The notes below the pieces were generated by a model. The model saw nothing but the letters and a program-made list of their open reading frames with translations. It had not been told where the DNA came from and made no database searches. From Oceanobacter sp. (GTDB taxonomy: Bacteria > Pseudomonadota > Gammaproteobacteria > Pseudomonadales > Oceanobacteraceae), in assembly GCA_002733645.1 (NCBI GenBank), contig NVWL01000001.1:124001-188000 (forward strand): a stretch of DNA of 64,000 bases, written 5' to 3'. The position numbers were made by a program, and so were the translations under genes. Position 1 is the first letter of the stretch. Each line of letters starts with the position of its first letter. This document shows positions 28,545-38,390 of the stretch, piece by piece.

Positions 28545-28844
28545 TTAATTGGGCAGACTTACTTTCCCGGTGCTAGAAATTTGCAAGCCTTCGCGTTGCA
28601 AGCGGGCGCTTTGTTCGAAAAAGCGGTCGCTCCCTAGAGGAAAACTAATGCGTCGTTGAGCATTGGTCACTCGATGCCAAGGCAGTTGGGTATCACTGGG
28701 TAATTGCGAAAGTATGCGTCCTACCCACCGAGCGCGTCCGGGGAGTCCCGCTGCACTGGCAAGCTCACCATAGGCGATTATTGTGCCTATGGGCACGGAA
28801 GCGAGCGCTGTGTATAAGCGCTCTTCGGAGCTAATGTTATCCAT
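28545..28844 (-). CDS. Alkyltransferase-like protein (ATL/YbaZ type)
   Basis: A 99-residue DNA-repair protein homologous to the C-terminal domain of O6-alkylguanine-DNA alkyltransferase. The active-site PCHRV is PWHRV here (W56 in place of Cys), the defining feature of ATL proteins, which bind O6-alkylguanine and recruit nucleotide excision repair rather than removing the alkyl group. IPIGTIIAYGELA-like start (VPIGTIIAYGELASAAGLPGRARWVGR) and the WHRVTNAQRRISFP stretch fit the family. It ends 37 bases downstream of the SDR gene's stop on the same strand. Confidence 0.88.
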   Translation of the reverse strand: MDNISSEERLYTALASVPIGTIIAYGELASAAGLPGRARWVGRILSQLPSDTQLPWHRVTNAQRRISFPLGSDRFFEQSARLQREGLQISSTGKVSLPN

Positions 28845-28881
28845 GTTAGCAATCTACGATGGCGATTAAGCACGGCGCGGT

Positions 28882-29640
28882 CTAAATGCGTAACGCACCG
28901 TCGACCTCAACGATTCGCCCTGACATGTATTCGTTTTCAAGTAAGAAAATAGCCGCGTGCGCGATCTCTTCTGGTGTACCCATTCGCGACGCAGGAATAC
29001 CCGAGCAGATGGTCTCTAGGGTGGCAGGGCGCATACCCGCGGTCATTTCGGTTGAGATAAATCCGGGTGCAATAGCATTGGAGCGGATATTGTAGCGCGC
29101 CAATTCTTTTGCCCACGTCACCGTCATGGCTGCAACACCAGCTTTGGCCGCAGAGTAGTTGGTTTGCCCCATGTTACCGGCACGACTGATGCTAGATACG
29201 TTGATGATGCAGCCGGGTTCTTTGTTGCGCACCATGTGGCTGGCCGCTTCACGACCACATAAAAATACGCCGGTGAGGTTAACGTCCATAACTGTTTGCC
29301 ATTGCGCCATGGACATGGTGATTATTTCGTTATCTTTTTCTTTAATTAACAGACCATCGCGTAAGACACCGGCGTTATTAATTAACCCGTGAATACTGCC
29401 GAAATCGGCGGCTATCGCATTAAATGTATCAACAACCGAGGATTCATCGGCGACGTTACATCGGTAGGTTCGTGCTTGACCACCAAACAAATGAATCACC
29501 CGCAAGGTTTCTTGCATGGCTTCTTCATTCATATCGACAACAGCGATTTTTGCGCCTTTTTTAGCCATTTCAACGGCCATAGATCGACCAAGGCCCTGCC
29601 CAGAGCCAGTAATGACAATGGTGCTACCGTGAATATTCAT
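28882..29640 (-). CDS. Short-chain dehydrogenase/reductase, FabG-like
   Basis: A 252-residue classical SDR. The cofactor motif is TGSGQGLG (residues 11-18), NNAG is at 88-91, a catalytic serine is in NVSSIS (about 149-150), and the YxxxK is Y162/K166 in NYSAAKAG. The closing EYMSGRIVEVDGALRI is typical of FabG-type reductases. It uses NAD(P)H to interconvert an alcohol and a ketone. The placement between two Baeyer-Villiger-like monooxygenase genes suggests it supplies or removes their ketone substrate (inference). Confidence 0.85.
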   Translation of the reverse strand: MNIHGSTIVITGSGQGLGRSMAVEMAKKGAKIAVVDMNEEAMQETLRVIHLFGGQARTYRCNVADESSVVDTFNAIAADFGSIHGLINNAGVLRDGLLIKEKDNEIITMSMAQWQTVMDVNLTGVFLCGREAASHMVRNKEPGCIINVSSISRAGNMGQTNYSAAKAGVAAMTVTWAKELARYNIRSNAIAPGFISTEMTAGMRPATLETICSGIPASRMGTPEEIAHAAIFLLENEYMSGRIVEVDGALRI

Positions 29641-29702
29641 ATGCGTATCCCGAGAACGGATGGTTTATAAGTAGTGAGACATTGAATTATAACGGAGAGT
29701 TG

Positions 29703-29727
29703 ACCTAACTTGCGAAGCGAGTCAGGT
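29703..29727. repeat. REP-like hairpin (copy A)
   Basis: An 11-bp stem with loop GAA: ACCTAACTTGC, gaa, GCGAGTCAGGT, with one A-C mismatch and one G-U pair. The GC-gaa-GC tip is shared with the hairpin at 34382-34404. It lies upstream of the SDR gene. Confidence 0.35.
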
Positions 29728-29789
29728 ATGTCCGCTTTGCTGTCCGATCTAACATAGAAGTGAGACGTTTGCTGAAATAGGCATAATGC

Positions 29790-29822
29790 CTGCCCTTAGA
29801 TGATTTTTATCACTAAGGGCAG
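29790..29822 (-). terminator. Hairpin following monooxygenase 2
   Basis: Stem CTGCCCTTAG with TGA extension pairing TCA...CTAAGGGCAG around a T-rich loop, 23 bases after the stop of the minus-strand monooxygenase gene. No long T-run follows, so strength is uncertain. Confidence 0.5.
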
Positions 29823-29844
29823 TGTATTGAATCGAAAGAATCGA

Positions 29845-31293
29845 CTACTTGCGATCGTACTTAAGCTCTTTTACAGAGAAGCGGCTTAAACGTAGGGAGA
29901 ACCAATCGCGGAAATAGTTTTGATGCAGCTTCCACGCGCCTTTTGACCCTTGCAGCGGGAGCTGATTTTTGACACGTGAGACATAACCAGAAGACAGATC
30001 TAAGAACGATTTCTTCGCCATACCAGGGTCATTATTCACTGGGACGACCGAGTCGTAGCCTTTGTTGTCCATGAATTTAATCATGCGACAGAAATAGTCA
30101 GCAATTAGATCCGCTTTTAATGTCCAAGACGAGTTGGTGTAACCGAAGACCATGGCTGCATTCGGAATGCCTTCAAACATCACACCACGGTAACTCATTT
30201 TGTCAGTCACATCGAACGGTTGGCGATCTAGCGTGACATTGATTTTACCTAGGACAACGATTTTCAAACCGGTGGCTGTGATAATAATATCAGCGTCTAA
30301 CTTATTGCCAGATTTGAGCTGAATACCGTCTTCTACGAAATGATCAATGTGATCAGTCACGACATCCGCTTTGCCTTTATAAATTGCTTTGTAAAGATCG
30401 CCGCCAGGAACAGCACACAAACGCTCATCCCAAGGGTTGTACTTAGGCGTGAAGTGCGACATATCAAAATCTTTAGGCAAAATCTTTTTATTAAAGTTGA
30501 AAATAAATTCACGGGCGCGGGTCGGAAAGCGTTTGCAATAATTATAAAATGCCATGGTCAGCATAATATTACGGCTACGAATCAGGGTATAAACTAAGCT
30601 TTCTGGTAACCACTTACGCAATTTAATGGCGAGTTTGTCTTCACTCGGTACCGGCACCACATACGTTGGTGAGCGCTGTAGCATGGTAATTTTTTCTACT
30701 TCGCGAGACATAGACGGAATTAACGTCACGGCTGTTGCGCCAGAACCAATCACCACCACTTTTTTATCTTTGTAGTCTAATTCTTCAGGCCAGAACTGAG
30801 GGTGAACAATCTCACCTTTAAAGTCATCAGACCCAGCAAAGTCAGGGGTAAACCCTTCGTCGTAATCGTAATAACCTGTACAACCTACGATGTATTTCGC
30901 GGTGTATTGACGTTCCTGGCCATCCACTGTTGCTGTGAGTGTCCAGAGTTTCTCGCGGCTATCCCAATTGGCATTGGTGACTTTATGCCCGAAACGGATT
31001 TTTTCGTCGATATTGTTTTCTTTGGCGGCATCTTGAATATACGTACGAATGTCACCGCCATCGGCGATGCCTTTACGGCTCGTCCACGGCTTGAAGTTGT
31101 AGCCCAGCGTAAACATATCTGAATCGGAGCGAATGCCGGGGTAACGGAACAAATCCCAAGTACCACCAATCGCTTGACGAGCTTCTAGGATGGCAAACGA
31201 TTTATCTGGGCACTTTTGTGCAAGATGGCAAGCTACTCCAATGCCCGACAGGCCTGCGCCTGTGATAAGTACGTCAAAATGTTCAATTGCCAT
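29845..31293 (-). CDS. Flavin-containing (Baeyer-Villiger-type) monooxygenase 2
   Basis: A 482-residue paralogue of the monooxygenase at 26622-28097, matching it residue for residue in numbering over the first 190 positions. FAD motif GAGLSG is at 12-17, NADPH motif IGSGATAVT at about 182-190, and the Baeyer-Villiger signature FKGEIVHPQFWP at 158-169. The two differ in the middle and C-terminal regions, which suggests different substrate ranges after duplication. The gene is separated from the SDR by about 200 bases with a terminator-like hairpin, so it is probably its own transcript. Confidence 0.88.
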   Translation of the reverse strand: MAIEHFDVLITGAGLSGIGVACHLAQKCPDKSFAILEARQAIGGTWDLFRYPGIRSDSDMFTLGYNFKPWTSRKGIADGGDIRTYIQDAAKENNIDEKIRFGHKVTNANWDSREKLWTLTATVDGQERQYTAKYIVGCTGYYDYDEGFTPDFAGSDDFKGEIVHPQFWPEELDYKDKKVVVIGSGATAVTLIPSMSREVEKITMLQRSPTYVVPVPSEDKLAIKLRKWLPESLVYTLIRSRNIMLTMAFYNYCKRFPTRAREFIFNFNKKILPKDFDMSHFTPKYNPWDERLCAVPGGDLYKAIYKGKADVVTDHIDHFVEDGIQLKSGNKLDADIIITATGLKIVVLGKINVTLDRQPFDVTDKMSYRGVMFEGIPNAAMVFGYTNSSWTLKADLIADYFCRMIKFMDNKGYDSVVPVNNDPGMAKKSFLDLSSGYVSRVKNQLPLQGSKGAWKLHQNYFRDWFSLRLSRFSVKELKYDRK

Positions 31294-31595
31294 GCATTAC
31301 ACTCCATAAAATCATAAGACGCAGGCACTATCCGTTGTGAGCTGCGTTAGGGCTAGGGCTAAACGAGACAAATTGCAGCCATGCATCATGTTAAACACCA
31401 TTTGATGGAACAATCGATATCAAAAGCGGCCTGATGAGATGTCGAGCTAGACAATACGAGGGGTGCGTTATCAAAAGGGGTTGAAAAACGCTTTCTATAA
31501 GAGCGCCAACAAACGTCGCAGAAAGGGGTCGTAGTGAGGGGTTGCAATAATCGTATCTACCCCCAAATAGTAGATGTACTTAATAGGAGCTGTCT
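31294..31595. other. Divergent intergenic region, monooxygenase 2/fxsA
   Basis: About 300 bases holding both divergent promoters. I see no gene, RNA or strong dyad. TAGGAGC at 31584-31590 is the ribosome binding site of fxsA. Confidence 0.4.
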
Positions 31596-32081
31596 GTGCC
31601 TTTATTGTTAATTTTTATCATCGTCCCATTAGCTGAACTAGCCGTGCTTATAAAAGTAGGCGGTGCCATCGGTATCCTTTGGACTTTTTTACTTATTCTG
31701 TTCACCGCTTTTGTGGGGGTAACCTTACTGCGTGCCCAAGGGTTAGCAACATTAATGCGTGCCAGCGAACGTATGCAGCAAGGCAGTATCCCGGCAAAAG
31801 AGTTGGCTGAAGGTTTTTTACTGGCCTTGGCCGGTGCACTTTTGCTAACACCGGGGTTTTTAACGGATGCTTTTGGCTTTAGTTTGTTGCTACCCGGTGT
31901 ACGTGGTGTGATGGCGGCCTCGCTACTTCAGCGTTTTAAGCCACAAATGATGCAACAGCCAGGACAGGACCCGTTTAATGAGGGCGGATCAATGCATGAA
32001 GGCATGCGTGAGCGCATGAATCATCGCCCAAAACAGAACGGCGGCGATGTTATTGATGGCGAGTACCGCCGAGAAGACTAG
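31596..32081 (+). CDS. fxsA: FxsA family membrane protein
   Basis: A 161-residue cytoplasmic-membrane protein. The start PLLLIFIIVPLAELAVLIKVGGAIG and the following GVTLLRAQGLATLMRA are typical of FxsA, known in E. coli to reduce phage T7 exclusion by the F plasmid PifA when overexpressed. Hydrophobic segments lie near residues 2-18, 23-45 and about 74-100; the C-terminal tail is polar and Met/Gln-rich. It begins with GTG (31596) after TAGGAG. fxsA directly before groESL is a gene order also seen in other proteobacteria. Confidence 0.88.
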   Translation: MPLLLIFIIVPLAELAVLIKVGGAIGILWTFLLILFTAFVGVTLLRAQGLATLMRASERMQQGSIPAKELAEGFLLALAGALLLTPGFLTDAFGFSLLLPGVRGVMAASLLQRFKPQMMQQPGQDPFNEGGSMHEGMRERMNHRPKQNGGDVIDGEYRRED

Positions 32082-32130
32082 CCGAATACTTTAAAAGCAT
32101 CGGCGAAGATTAAAAAAAAATTATCAGGGT

Positions 32131-32159
32131 GTTGGAAAACACATTCTTCACCCCAATTA
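32131..32159 (+). promoter_or_regulatory. Candidate sigma32 heat-shock promoter of groESL
   Basis: GTTGGAA at 32131-32137 resembles the -35 element CTTGAA, and CCCCAATT at 32151-32158 resembles the -10 element CCCCATnT, with 13-14 bases between. It lies about 100 bases before groES. This is a match by eye only. Confidence 0.55.
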
Positions 32160-32259
32160 ACAAACCACCTAGTTTTGATACCAGCCTAAATAAGCGTTAT
32201 GCCTATGTTAGGTTGGATCACTCACGTAAACATTGCATAGACATTGGAGAGACCTTCAA

Positions 32260-32553
32260 ATGAAAATCCGTCCTTTACACGATCGCGTCGTAGTTCGTCG
32301 CAAGGAAGAAGAACAAACCACAGCCGGTGGCATCCTGTTACCAGGTGCCGCAGCAGAGAAGCCTAATCAAGGTGAGGTGGTTGCTGTTGGTAATGGCCGT
32401 GTTCTTGATAACGGTGATGTGCAAGCTTTGGCCGTCAAGGTTGGCGATACCGTTGTGTTTGGTAAATATTCAGGTTCAAACACCATCAAAATTGATGGCG
32501 AAGAGCTACTTATCCTGAACGAAAGTGACATCTACGGTGTGATCGAAGACTAA
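32260..32553 (+). CDS. groES: Co-chaperonin GroES
   Basis: A 97-residue co-chaperonin that caps the GroEL chamber. [18 protein letters not shown], the mobile loop [28 protein letters not shown] and the closing [12 protein letters not shown] are all present. ATG 32260 has TGGAGAGA before it and is the family start; a longer frame from 32233 is not supported. groEL follows after 51 bases. Confidence 0.98.
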   Translation: MKIRPLHDRVVVRRKEEEQTTAGGILLPGAAAEKPNQGEVVAVGNGRVLDNGDVQALAVKVGDTVVFGKYSGSNTIKIDGEELLILNESDIYGVIED

Positions 32554-32577
32554 TTGTCATCCGTCTTCTAAACGTGA

Positions 32578-34245
<1,668 letters not shown>

Positions 34246-34370
34246 ACCTGCTTCATATCGTTGCTTCAGCGGTGTTGCAGTCCGCTCGTTTAGGTGAACT
34301 AAACGTCGCGAACAGCGCCTAGCTGAAGCGTCCGATATATTGCAGGTCCGACAGATTGCAGATCTGCTAG

Positions 34371-34416
34371 CTGTAGGAGGCGATCAATCGCGAAGCGATT
34401 ATCGGCGATAGTACAG
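34371..34416. repeat. REP-like element (copy B)
   Basis: A 46-base element bounded by inverted CTGTA (34371-34375) and TACAG (34412-34416), containing CTGTAGGAGGCGATC and a hairpin CGATcAATCGC-gaa-GCGATTATCG (34381-34404) with one bulged C. The GTAGGAG opening plus a G/C hairpin is the look of bacterial REP sequences mobilised by RAYT proteins, one relative of which is encoded at 8604-9704. Only one clear copy was found here. Confidence 0.45.
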
Positions 34417-34486
34417 AGTTAGCTTTGAAGAACACGCAGCTAAGAACATGCACCAATGAACATTGCCGCTTAACCGAGCAGCAATT

Positions 34487-34517
34487 AAAACCGGCCTCAA
34501 AAGGGCCGGTTTTTTTA
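34487..34517 (+). terminator. Rho-independent terminator of groESL
   Basis: Stem AAAACCGGCC / GGCCGGTTTT around a short loop, followed by seven T. It is about 240 bases beyond groEL; the space between (34246-34486) holds a REP-like element and no gene. Confidence 0.88.
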
Positions 34518-34563
34518 TGGATGTTTAACGGAAAGGAAGGTTGCTTTACCAGAATTTACTCTT

Positions 34564-34592
34564 GGGCACCTCTGCATTAATCAGAGGTGCCC
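34564..34592. repeat. Perfect 11-bp inverted repeat spanning a stop codon
   Basis: GGGCACCTCTG, CATTAAT, CAGAGGTGCCC. The stop codon of the minus-strand solute-binding gene (34581-34583) lies inside it. A related diverged copy is at 42193-42248, sharing ACCTCTG and TTAATCAGAG.TGC.CTT. It may be a remnant of a small mobile element or a terminator stem lacking a T-tract. Confidence 0.45.
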
Positions 34593-35324
34593 TTGGTAAA
34601 TTTGCCACTCGTTGTATGGAATGTAGATCTTTTCAAGTACTTCGCTGTACTCCGGTGAGGCTGCGATGGCCGTTTGTGCTTCGGTTATCATCTGATCCGT
34701 CTTATTGCCTTGCCCACCGAGTGGCAGCACAGCGTGAACATCATAGGTTCGATATAGCTGACGATGTAGGTTTGTCAGGTTCAATGATTTCATTACCGTA
34801 TCGACCACATCCACCGAAAAAATGTAGCCATCTATTCGTCCACTGCTCAGTTTTTTTAAAGCGCCGTCCACGGTGAATACACCTTCCACGGGAAAGTTAA
34901 ATAGGTCGGTGTGGGCAGCATCTGTGGCCATTTTGTATGCCGACAAATTGTCAATATCAATGGGTTTGTCTCGCCGGGTATACAGCACAAAGTCTATGTT
35001 GGTAATGCAGGTGGTTGAGTAGTCAAATCCAAGCTCGGAATTGCTTTTGTAAGGGTTTTTTATCAGAGGAAAATGAAAATCAGCGTGTTTATTGACCACA
35101 TTTTGAATAGAACGCTTGAATGGGAAGTATTCAACCTTTATGTCGTTGCCTAAAATTTCTCCCCATAGGTAGATGAGATTAAGAAACTCACTGGTTTTGT
35201 CGTTTTGTTCCAGCAAAATATCGGGCATGCTGGCTTTAAATGAATCGGCATAAACATTGGCGTAAACAAGGTTCAAACACGATACATACAGCAAAATACG
35301 ACCAATGCTGAAGAGCTTACTCAT
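34581..35324 (-). CDS. Periplasmic solute-binding protein family 3-like
   Basis: A 247-residue secreted protein with signal peptide MSKLFSIGRILLYVSCLNLVYANVYA region. The sequence follows the amino-acid-binding (SBP_bac_3) fold in outline: FLNLIYLWGEILGNDIKVEYFPFKRSIQNV, FDYSTTCITNIDFVLYTRR, and GALKKLSSGRIDGYIFSVDVV. No ABC permease genes adjoin it, so a stand-alone sensor or scavenging role is possible. An upstream 19-bp palindrome at 35381-35399 may be its operator. Confidence 0.68.
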   Translation of the reverse strand: MSKLFSIGRILLYVSCLNLVYANVYADSFKASMPDILLEQNDKTSEFLNLIYLWGEILGNDIKVEYFPFKRSIQNVVNKHADFHFPLIKNPYKSNSELGFDYSTTCITNIDFVLYTRRDKPIDIDNLSAYKMATDAAHTDLFNFPVEGVFTVDGALKKLSSGRIDGYIFSVDVVDTVMKSLNLTNLHRQLYRTYDVHAVLPLGGQGNKTDQMITEAQTAIAASPEYSEVLEKIYIPYNEWQIYQGHL

Positions 35325-35715
35325 ACCTTCTGTGTGCCTCTAGTCATCAAACCACAGTCTATCGTTAGTTCATTACAGTGTATGGTTTAGTAAACCATAG
35401 TACTGTCTATTTTTTTGGCGATACTACGCTCAATTTAGATTATCCCTACTGTTTGAAGATAGTCATTCTGTTTTGGAAAGCAAGTGATGGCGCAAGTTGA
35501 TCAAAAAAGCACAATCGTTACGATTACATGTGCATGATGCTACGTCGTGAAAAGAGCTGAGGGTGAAATGATTGTGAGCGTGTCACTAGATGGTATCTAC
35601 TTAAAAAGTCGCATCGTTCATTGAGTCTAGCAGTGATAGTGTTGGGTTATGTTAGTGTCGAGGCACCGCAAAATTGACGCTTACCTTTCCTCAACTCATC
35701 ACCCGAAGGTTCACT
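35325..35715. promoter_or_regulatory. Divergent region with perfect 19-bp palindrome at 35381-35399
   Basis: These 391 bases separate the solute-binding gene (minus) from the FecR-like gene (plus). TATGGTTTAGTAAACCATA at 35381-35399 is a perfect 9-1-9 dyad placed about 60 bases before the solute-binding gene start, a good operator candidate. Nothing else was recognised in the region. Confidence 0.45.
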
Positions 35716-36180
35716 ATGTCCGCGGCATTAGGTCCATCACGTTCGTTAATAACCGCCATTGTGTTGCTGGTAGGCATTCCCATGGTGGTTTTTCTGTTCT
35801 TTAGCCCAGACCAGATGACGAGTCAGGTCACGGTTGATAGCTTCTCAACTACGCAAGGTGAAACTCGCTTGGTCGTTATGGCGGGTGGGTCAGAAATCAC
35901 GTTAAGTGAGAATTCCGAGCTGTCTCAACGTATCAGTGATGATCAACAACGTCTGCGTTTGGTCAAAGGGAGCGCGACGTTTCTGGTCATAGAAAACTCT
36001 GCGCAGCCGTTCTGGGTACAGGTGGGCAGCTTTCGATTACGTGCCTATACCAGTGCGTTTCGTATGACACTAAAAGAGAGTCAGCTCACCCTTCAGGTCA
36101 TGGAAGGTAGCGTACGTGGGCAATGGGCCGGTGCCGCTCAAACCTTTACGGCGGGTGAACGCCTTGAAATAAGCCTTTAG
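35716..36180 (+). CDS. FecR-domain membrane protein without a partner sigma factor
   Basis: A 154-residue protein with an N-terminal membrane anchor (LITAIVLLVGIPMVVFLFF) and a periplasmic FecR-like beta domain: TTQGETRLVVMAGGSEITLSENSEL, LVKGSATFLVI, FWVQVGSFRLRAYTSAFRM, LTLQVMEGSVRG. FecR normally links outer-membrane signal to an ECF sigma factor; neither that nor a TonB receptor is beside it, and the cytoplasmic anti-sigma part is missing. ATG 35716 has GAAGGT before it; a TTG at 35674 is less likely. It may be structural or a stand-alone sensor. Confidence 0.7.
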   Translation: MSAALGPSRSLITAIVLLVGIPMVVFLFFSPDQMTSQVTVDSFSTTQGETRLVVMAGGSEITLSENSELSQRISDDQQRLRLVKGSATFLVIENSAQPFWVQVGSFRLRAYTSAFRMTLKESQLTLQVMEGSVRGQWAGAAQTFTAGERLEISL

Positions 36181-36207
36181 GCTAATGCTAGGGAAAGAAA
36201 AAGCACG

Positions 36208-36735
36208 ATGGAAAAAATCATACTGCTTGCACTCTCGGGGAGCTTACGGCGGTGCTCTTATAATACGGCCACGCTTGAGGCACTCGCTGAGTTAGCGCCG
36301 GAGCATATTCACATTAATATCGGTGATATTGGCAGCTTGCCATTGTTTAACCCTGACCGTGAAGATGAAAGCATTCCTGAAGTGAGTCAGTTGAAGGCAG
36401 CGGTGGGCGAGTCTTCAGGCTTGATTATCGCCAGTCCTGAATATGCTCACGGGATTAGCGGGCCAATGAAAAACGCACTGGATTGGCTAGTTAGTGGTGA
36501 AGAGTTTCTCTACAAACCGATTATGTTAATCAATACCTCACCGCGGGCAACACATGCGCAAGCGGCATTGACGGAAGTGCTCACAACCATGTCTGGGAAT
36601 GTTGTCGAAGACGCCTACGTCGCTCTTCCACTACTTAGCAGTGGCTATGATAAGAGTGGCATCTTAAATGACTTACAATGTGTTGATGCTTTAGCGACGG
36701 CCTTGAATCGATTTGTTACCTATATCAACCCATAG
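36208..36735 (+). CDS. NAD(P)H-dependent FMN reductase, flavodoxin-like fold
   Basis: A 175-residue flavoprotein. The FMN phosphate loop GSLRRCSYNTATL follows strand one, and the second flavin-contact motif SPEYAHGISGPMKNALDWL is typical of the NADPH-dependent FMN reductase/azoreductase family (SSN..l and PeY...g.lKnaiDw). It reduces flavins or quinones, probably for redox defence. It follows the FecR-like gene by 27 bases and may be co-transcribed. Confidence 0.85.
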   Translation: MEKIILLALSGSLRRCSYNTATLEALAELAPEHIHINIGDIGSLPLFNPDREDESIPEVSQLKAAVGESSGLIIASPEYAHGISGPMKNALDWLVSGEEFLYKPIMLINTSPRATHAQAALTEVLTTMSGNVVEDAYVALPLLSSGYDKSGILNDLQCVDALATALNRFVTYINP

Positions 36736-36787
36736 CATCACACTGCATTTCACCATCCTTGGCGCAATGAAGTGAGCATTACAAGTT

Positions 36788-37675
36788 TTAGTCAGCAACC
36801 AAACGCTGCGCAAAATCCAACTGCAATGCAATATTACCTTCAAACCAAGGCTCTAAATAGGGATCAAAGTGGTTAGCATCAATAGTACGTACTTCTACTT
36901 TGTCTGATGATAACTGTTTCACTTTGGCCTCATCAAAAGGCGCAACGGTGTCACGGGTAGCCCCAATAATTAGGGTCGGAATTTGGATGTTTTTTAAGTG
37001 TTTAAATGGGCGGTAAAATCCCATGGTTGCTAAAGAGCGTGCAGCCACGCGATTGTCTTGCAGTTGTGCTAGGTTGGTAAGAATCCATTCCTCAACACGC
37101 CACGCACCGTCGCGGTCCATGGAAGAGTATTCGCCCTCTGGCGAGATGATCGGTAAGTACCGGGTGGCAAATGGATTGGCCATATCAAGAAACATGTCCC
37201 AGCCAAAACGCATCATGCGAGTTAACGGCACGGCTTTCACGGCTAGCATACCGTCCAGCATAGGGACTTGGGCGATGGCTCCTTTGATCTCTGGATGTTC
37301 TGCCGCCATTCTGACCACATGTCCGCCACCAAATGAGCTGCCCCATAAAATAAGTTTGGTGTGATCCACTTCCTGCAGTGACTTGGTATAGGCCAAAGCG
37401 CTTTCAACGGTCTTTTCTCGCTTCCACGGGCTGATCACATTGCGTGGTAAGCCTTCGCTGTTGCCCCAGCCTGGATAATCAAAGGTGACTACACCAAAAC
37501 CGGCGTCATTAAAGGCCTTGATGTAGTTAGTAACTAGTGTGAATTGCGTGCCACCCCAACCATGAACCATGAGTATTGTCGGGAACGGAGCTGTGCTTTC
37601 TGGTTTATGTAGTGTGGCTGCACAGCGAACGCCTTGGCTGATAAATGACCCTTTTTGGCAATTCTCTTTGATCAT
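36788..37675 (-). CDS. Alpha/beta hydrolase
   Basis: A 295-residue cytoplasmic serine hydrolase. The oxyanion region MVHGWGGTQ, nucleophile elbow GSSFGGGH, acid in GATRDTVAPF and a late histidine in DANHFDPYLEP give a full catalytic triad in the expected order. ATG 37675 was chosen because AGGAGCC precedes it; an upstream ATG at 37708 has none. It is divergent from a TetR-family gene, with a perfect palindrome between, so it is probably the regulator's target. The substrate is unknown. Confidence 0.82.
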   Translation of the reverse strand: MIKENCQKGSFISQGVRCAATLHKPESTAPFPTILMVHGWGGTQFTLVTNYIKAFNDAGFGVVTFDYPGWGNSEGLPRNVISPWKREKTVESALAYTKSLQEVDHTKLILWGSSFGGGHVVRMAAEHPEIKGAIAQVPMLDGMLAVKAVPLTRMMRFGWDMFLDMANPFATRYLPIISPEGEYSSMDRDGAWRVEEWILTNLAQLQDNRVAARSLATMGFYRPFKHLKNIQIPTLIIGATRDTVAPFDEAKVKQLSSDKVEVRTIDANHFDPYLEPWFEGNIALQLDFAQRLVAD

Positions 37676-37727
37676 GTTGGCTCCTATATTTTGGAAGGTT
37701 GCAGGCATTAATGTATTAATGATCTAT

Positions 37728-37746
37728 TCTTGAATGGCATTCAAGA
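37728..37746. promoter_or_regulatory. Candidate TetR operator, perfect 19-bp palindrome
   Basis: TCTTGAATGGCATTCAAGA is a perfect 9-1-9 dyad midway between the divergent hydrolase and TetR-family genes (starts at 37675 and 37820), where a TetR dimer would block both promoters. Confidence 0.6.
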
Positions 37747-37819
37747 TAGCGTATCTGTATCTTAAACGTCAATCAAGAAAAGGTAAGGTCTCTTAATCGG
37801 GGCTACCAAGGGGGTTGTT

Positions 37820-38362
37820 GTGGCTCGTAATAAGCGTCATGTAGAGCAGAAGATTAAAAAAGAAGAGATTGAGCTGGTGGCGATGCAACTGCTGAAAGAG
37901 CAAGGCTATGACAATACGTCGATGGCGAAGATTGCCAAAGCGGCAGGCGTCGCGCCTAATACGATTTATTGGTATTACGAGAACAAAGACGATGTCCTGA
38001 TTGCTGTTCTTAATCGTGTGGTCGCGCAAGCCATGGTGGCCGTATTAGCCCTGCAAAATGAGCCGTTGAAAGAGCGTGTATTAAAATTAATTGAGCAGGT
38101 CGAGAGTGCAGGCTCGTTAATGACAGACGTGCATTCGCGAGTCAGTCACTCGAATACCGTTAAGGAGTGGCATGACCGTTTTCATTCTATGGTGGAGCAA
38201 CTGTCGATATCGGAAATGATTCGCGCGGGATTGGATAAAAGCGAAGCAGCGTTAGACGCCAAGATGCTAATTTACGTGATTGAAGGCTTGTTGGCTCATC
38301 CTCACGATTTAGCGGAGCGTGATTTAATTGTGAGCCAGGCGTTGAAACGAATTTTTAATTAA
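37820..38362 (+). CDS. TetR-family transcriptional regulator
   Basis: A 180-residue repressor. The helix-turn-helix reads AMQLLKEQGYDNTSMAKIAKAAGVAPNTIYWYYENKDDVL, near residues 22-61, the standard TetR signature. The C-terminal ligand domain is not assignable. It starts with GTG (37820) after AAGGGGG. Divergent from an alpha/beta hydrolase gene with a perfect palindrome between, so mutual regulation is likely (inference). Confidence 0.9.
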   Translation: MARNKRHVEQKIKKEEIELVAMQLLKEQGYDNTSMAKIAKAAGVAPNTIYWYYENKDDVLIAVLNRVVAQAMVAVLALQNEPLKERVLKLIEQVESAGSLMTDVHSRVSHSNTVKEWHDRFHSMVEQLSISEMIRAGLDKSEAALDAKMLIYVIEGLLAHPHDLAERDLIVSQALKRIFN

Positions 38363-38390
38363 TCGTGCTCTTAATTAAGCGTTATAAGCC

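Noticed and set aside
34541-34876. Open frame of 111 codons on the plus strand
   Set aside because: It is the shadow of the minus-strand solute-binding gene, which has a signal peptide and a clear fold pattern.
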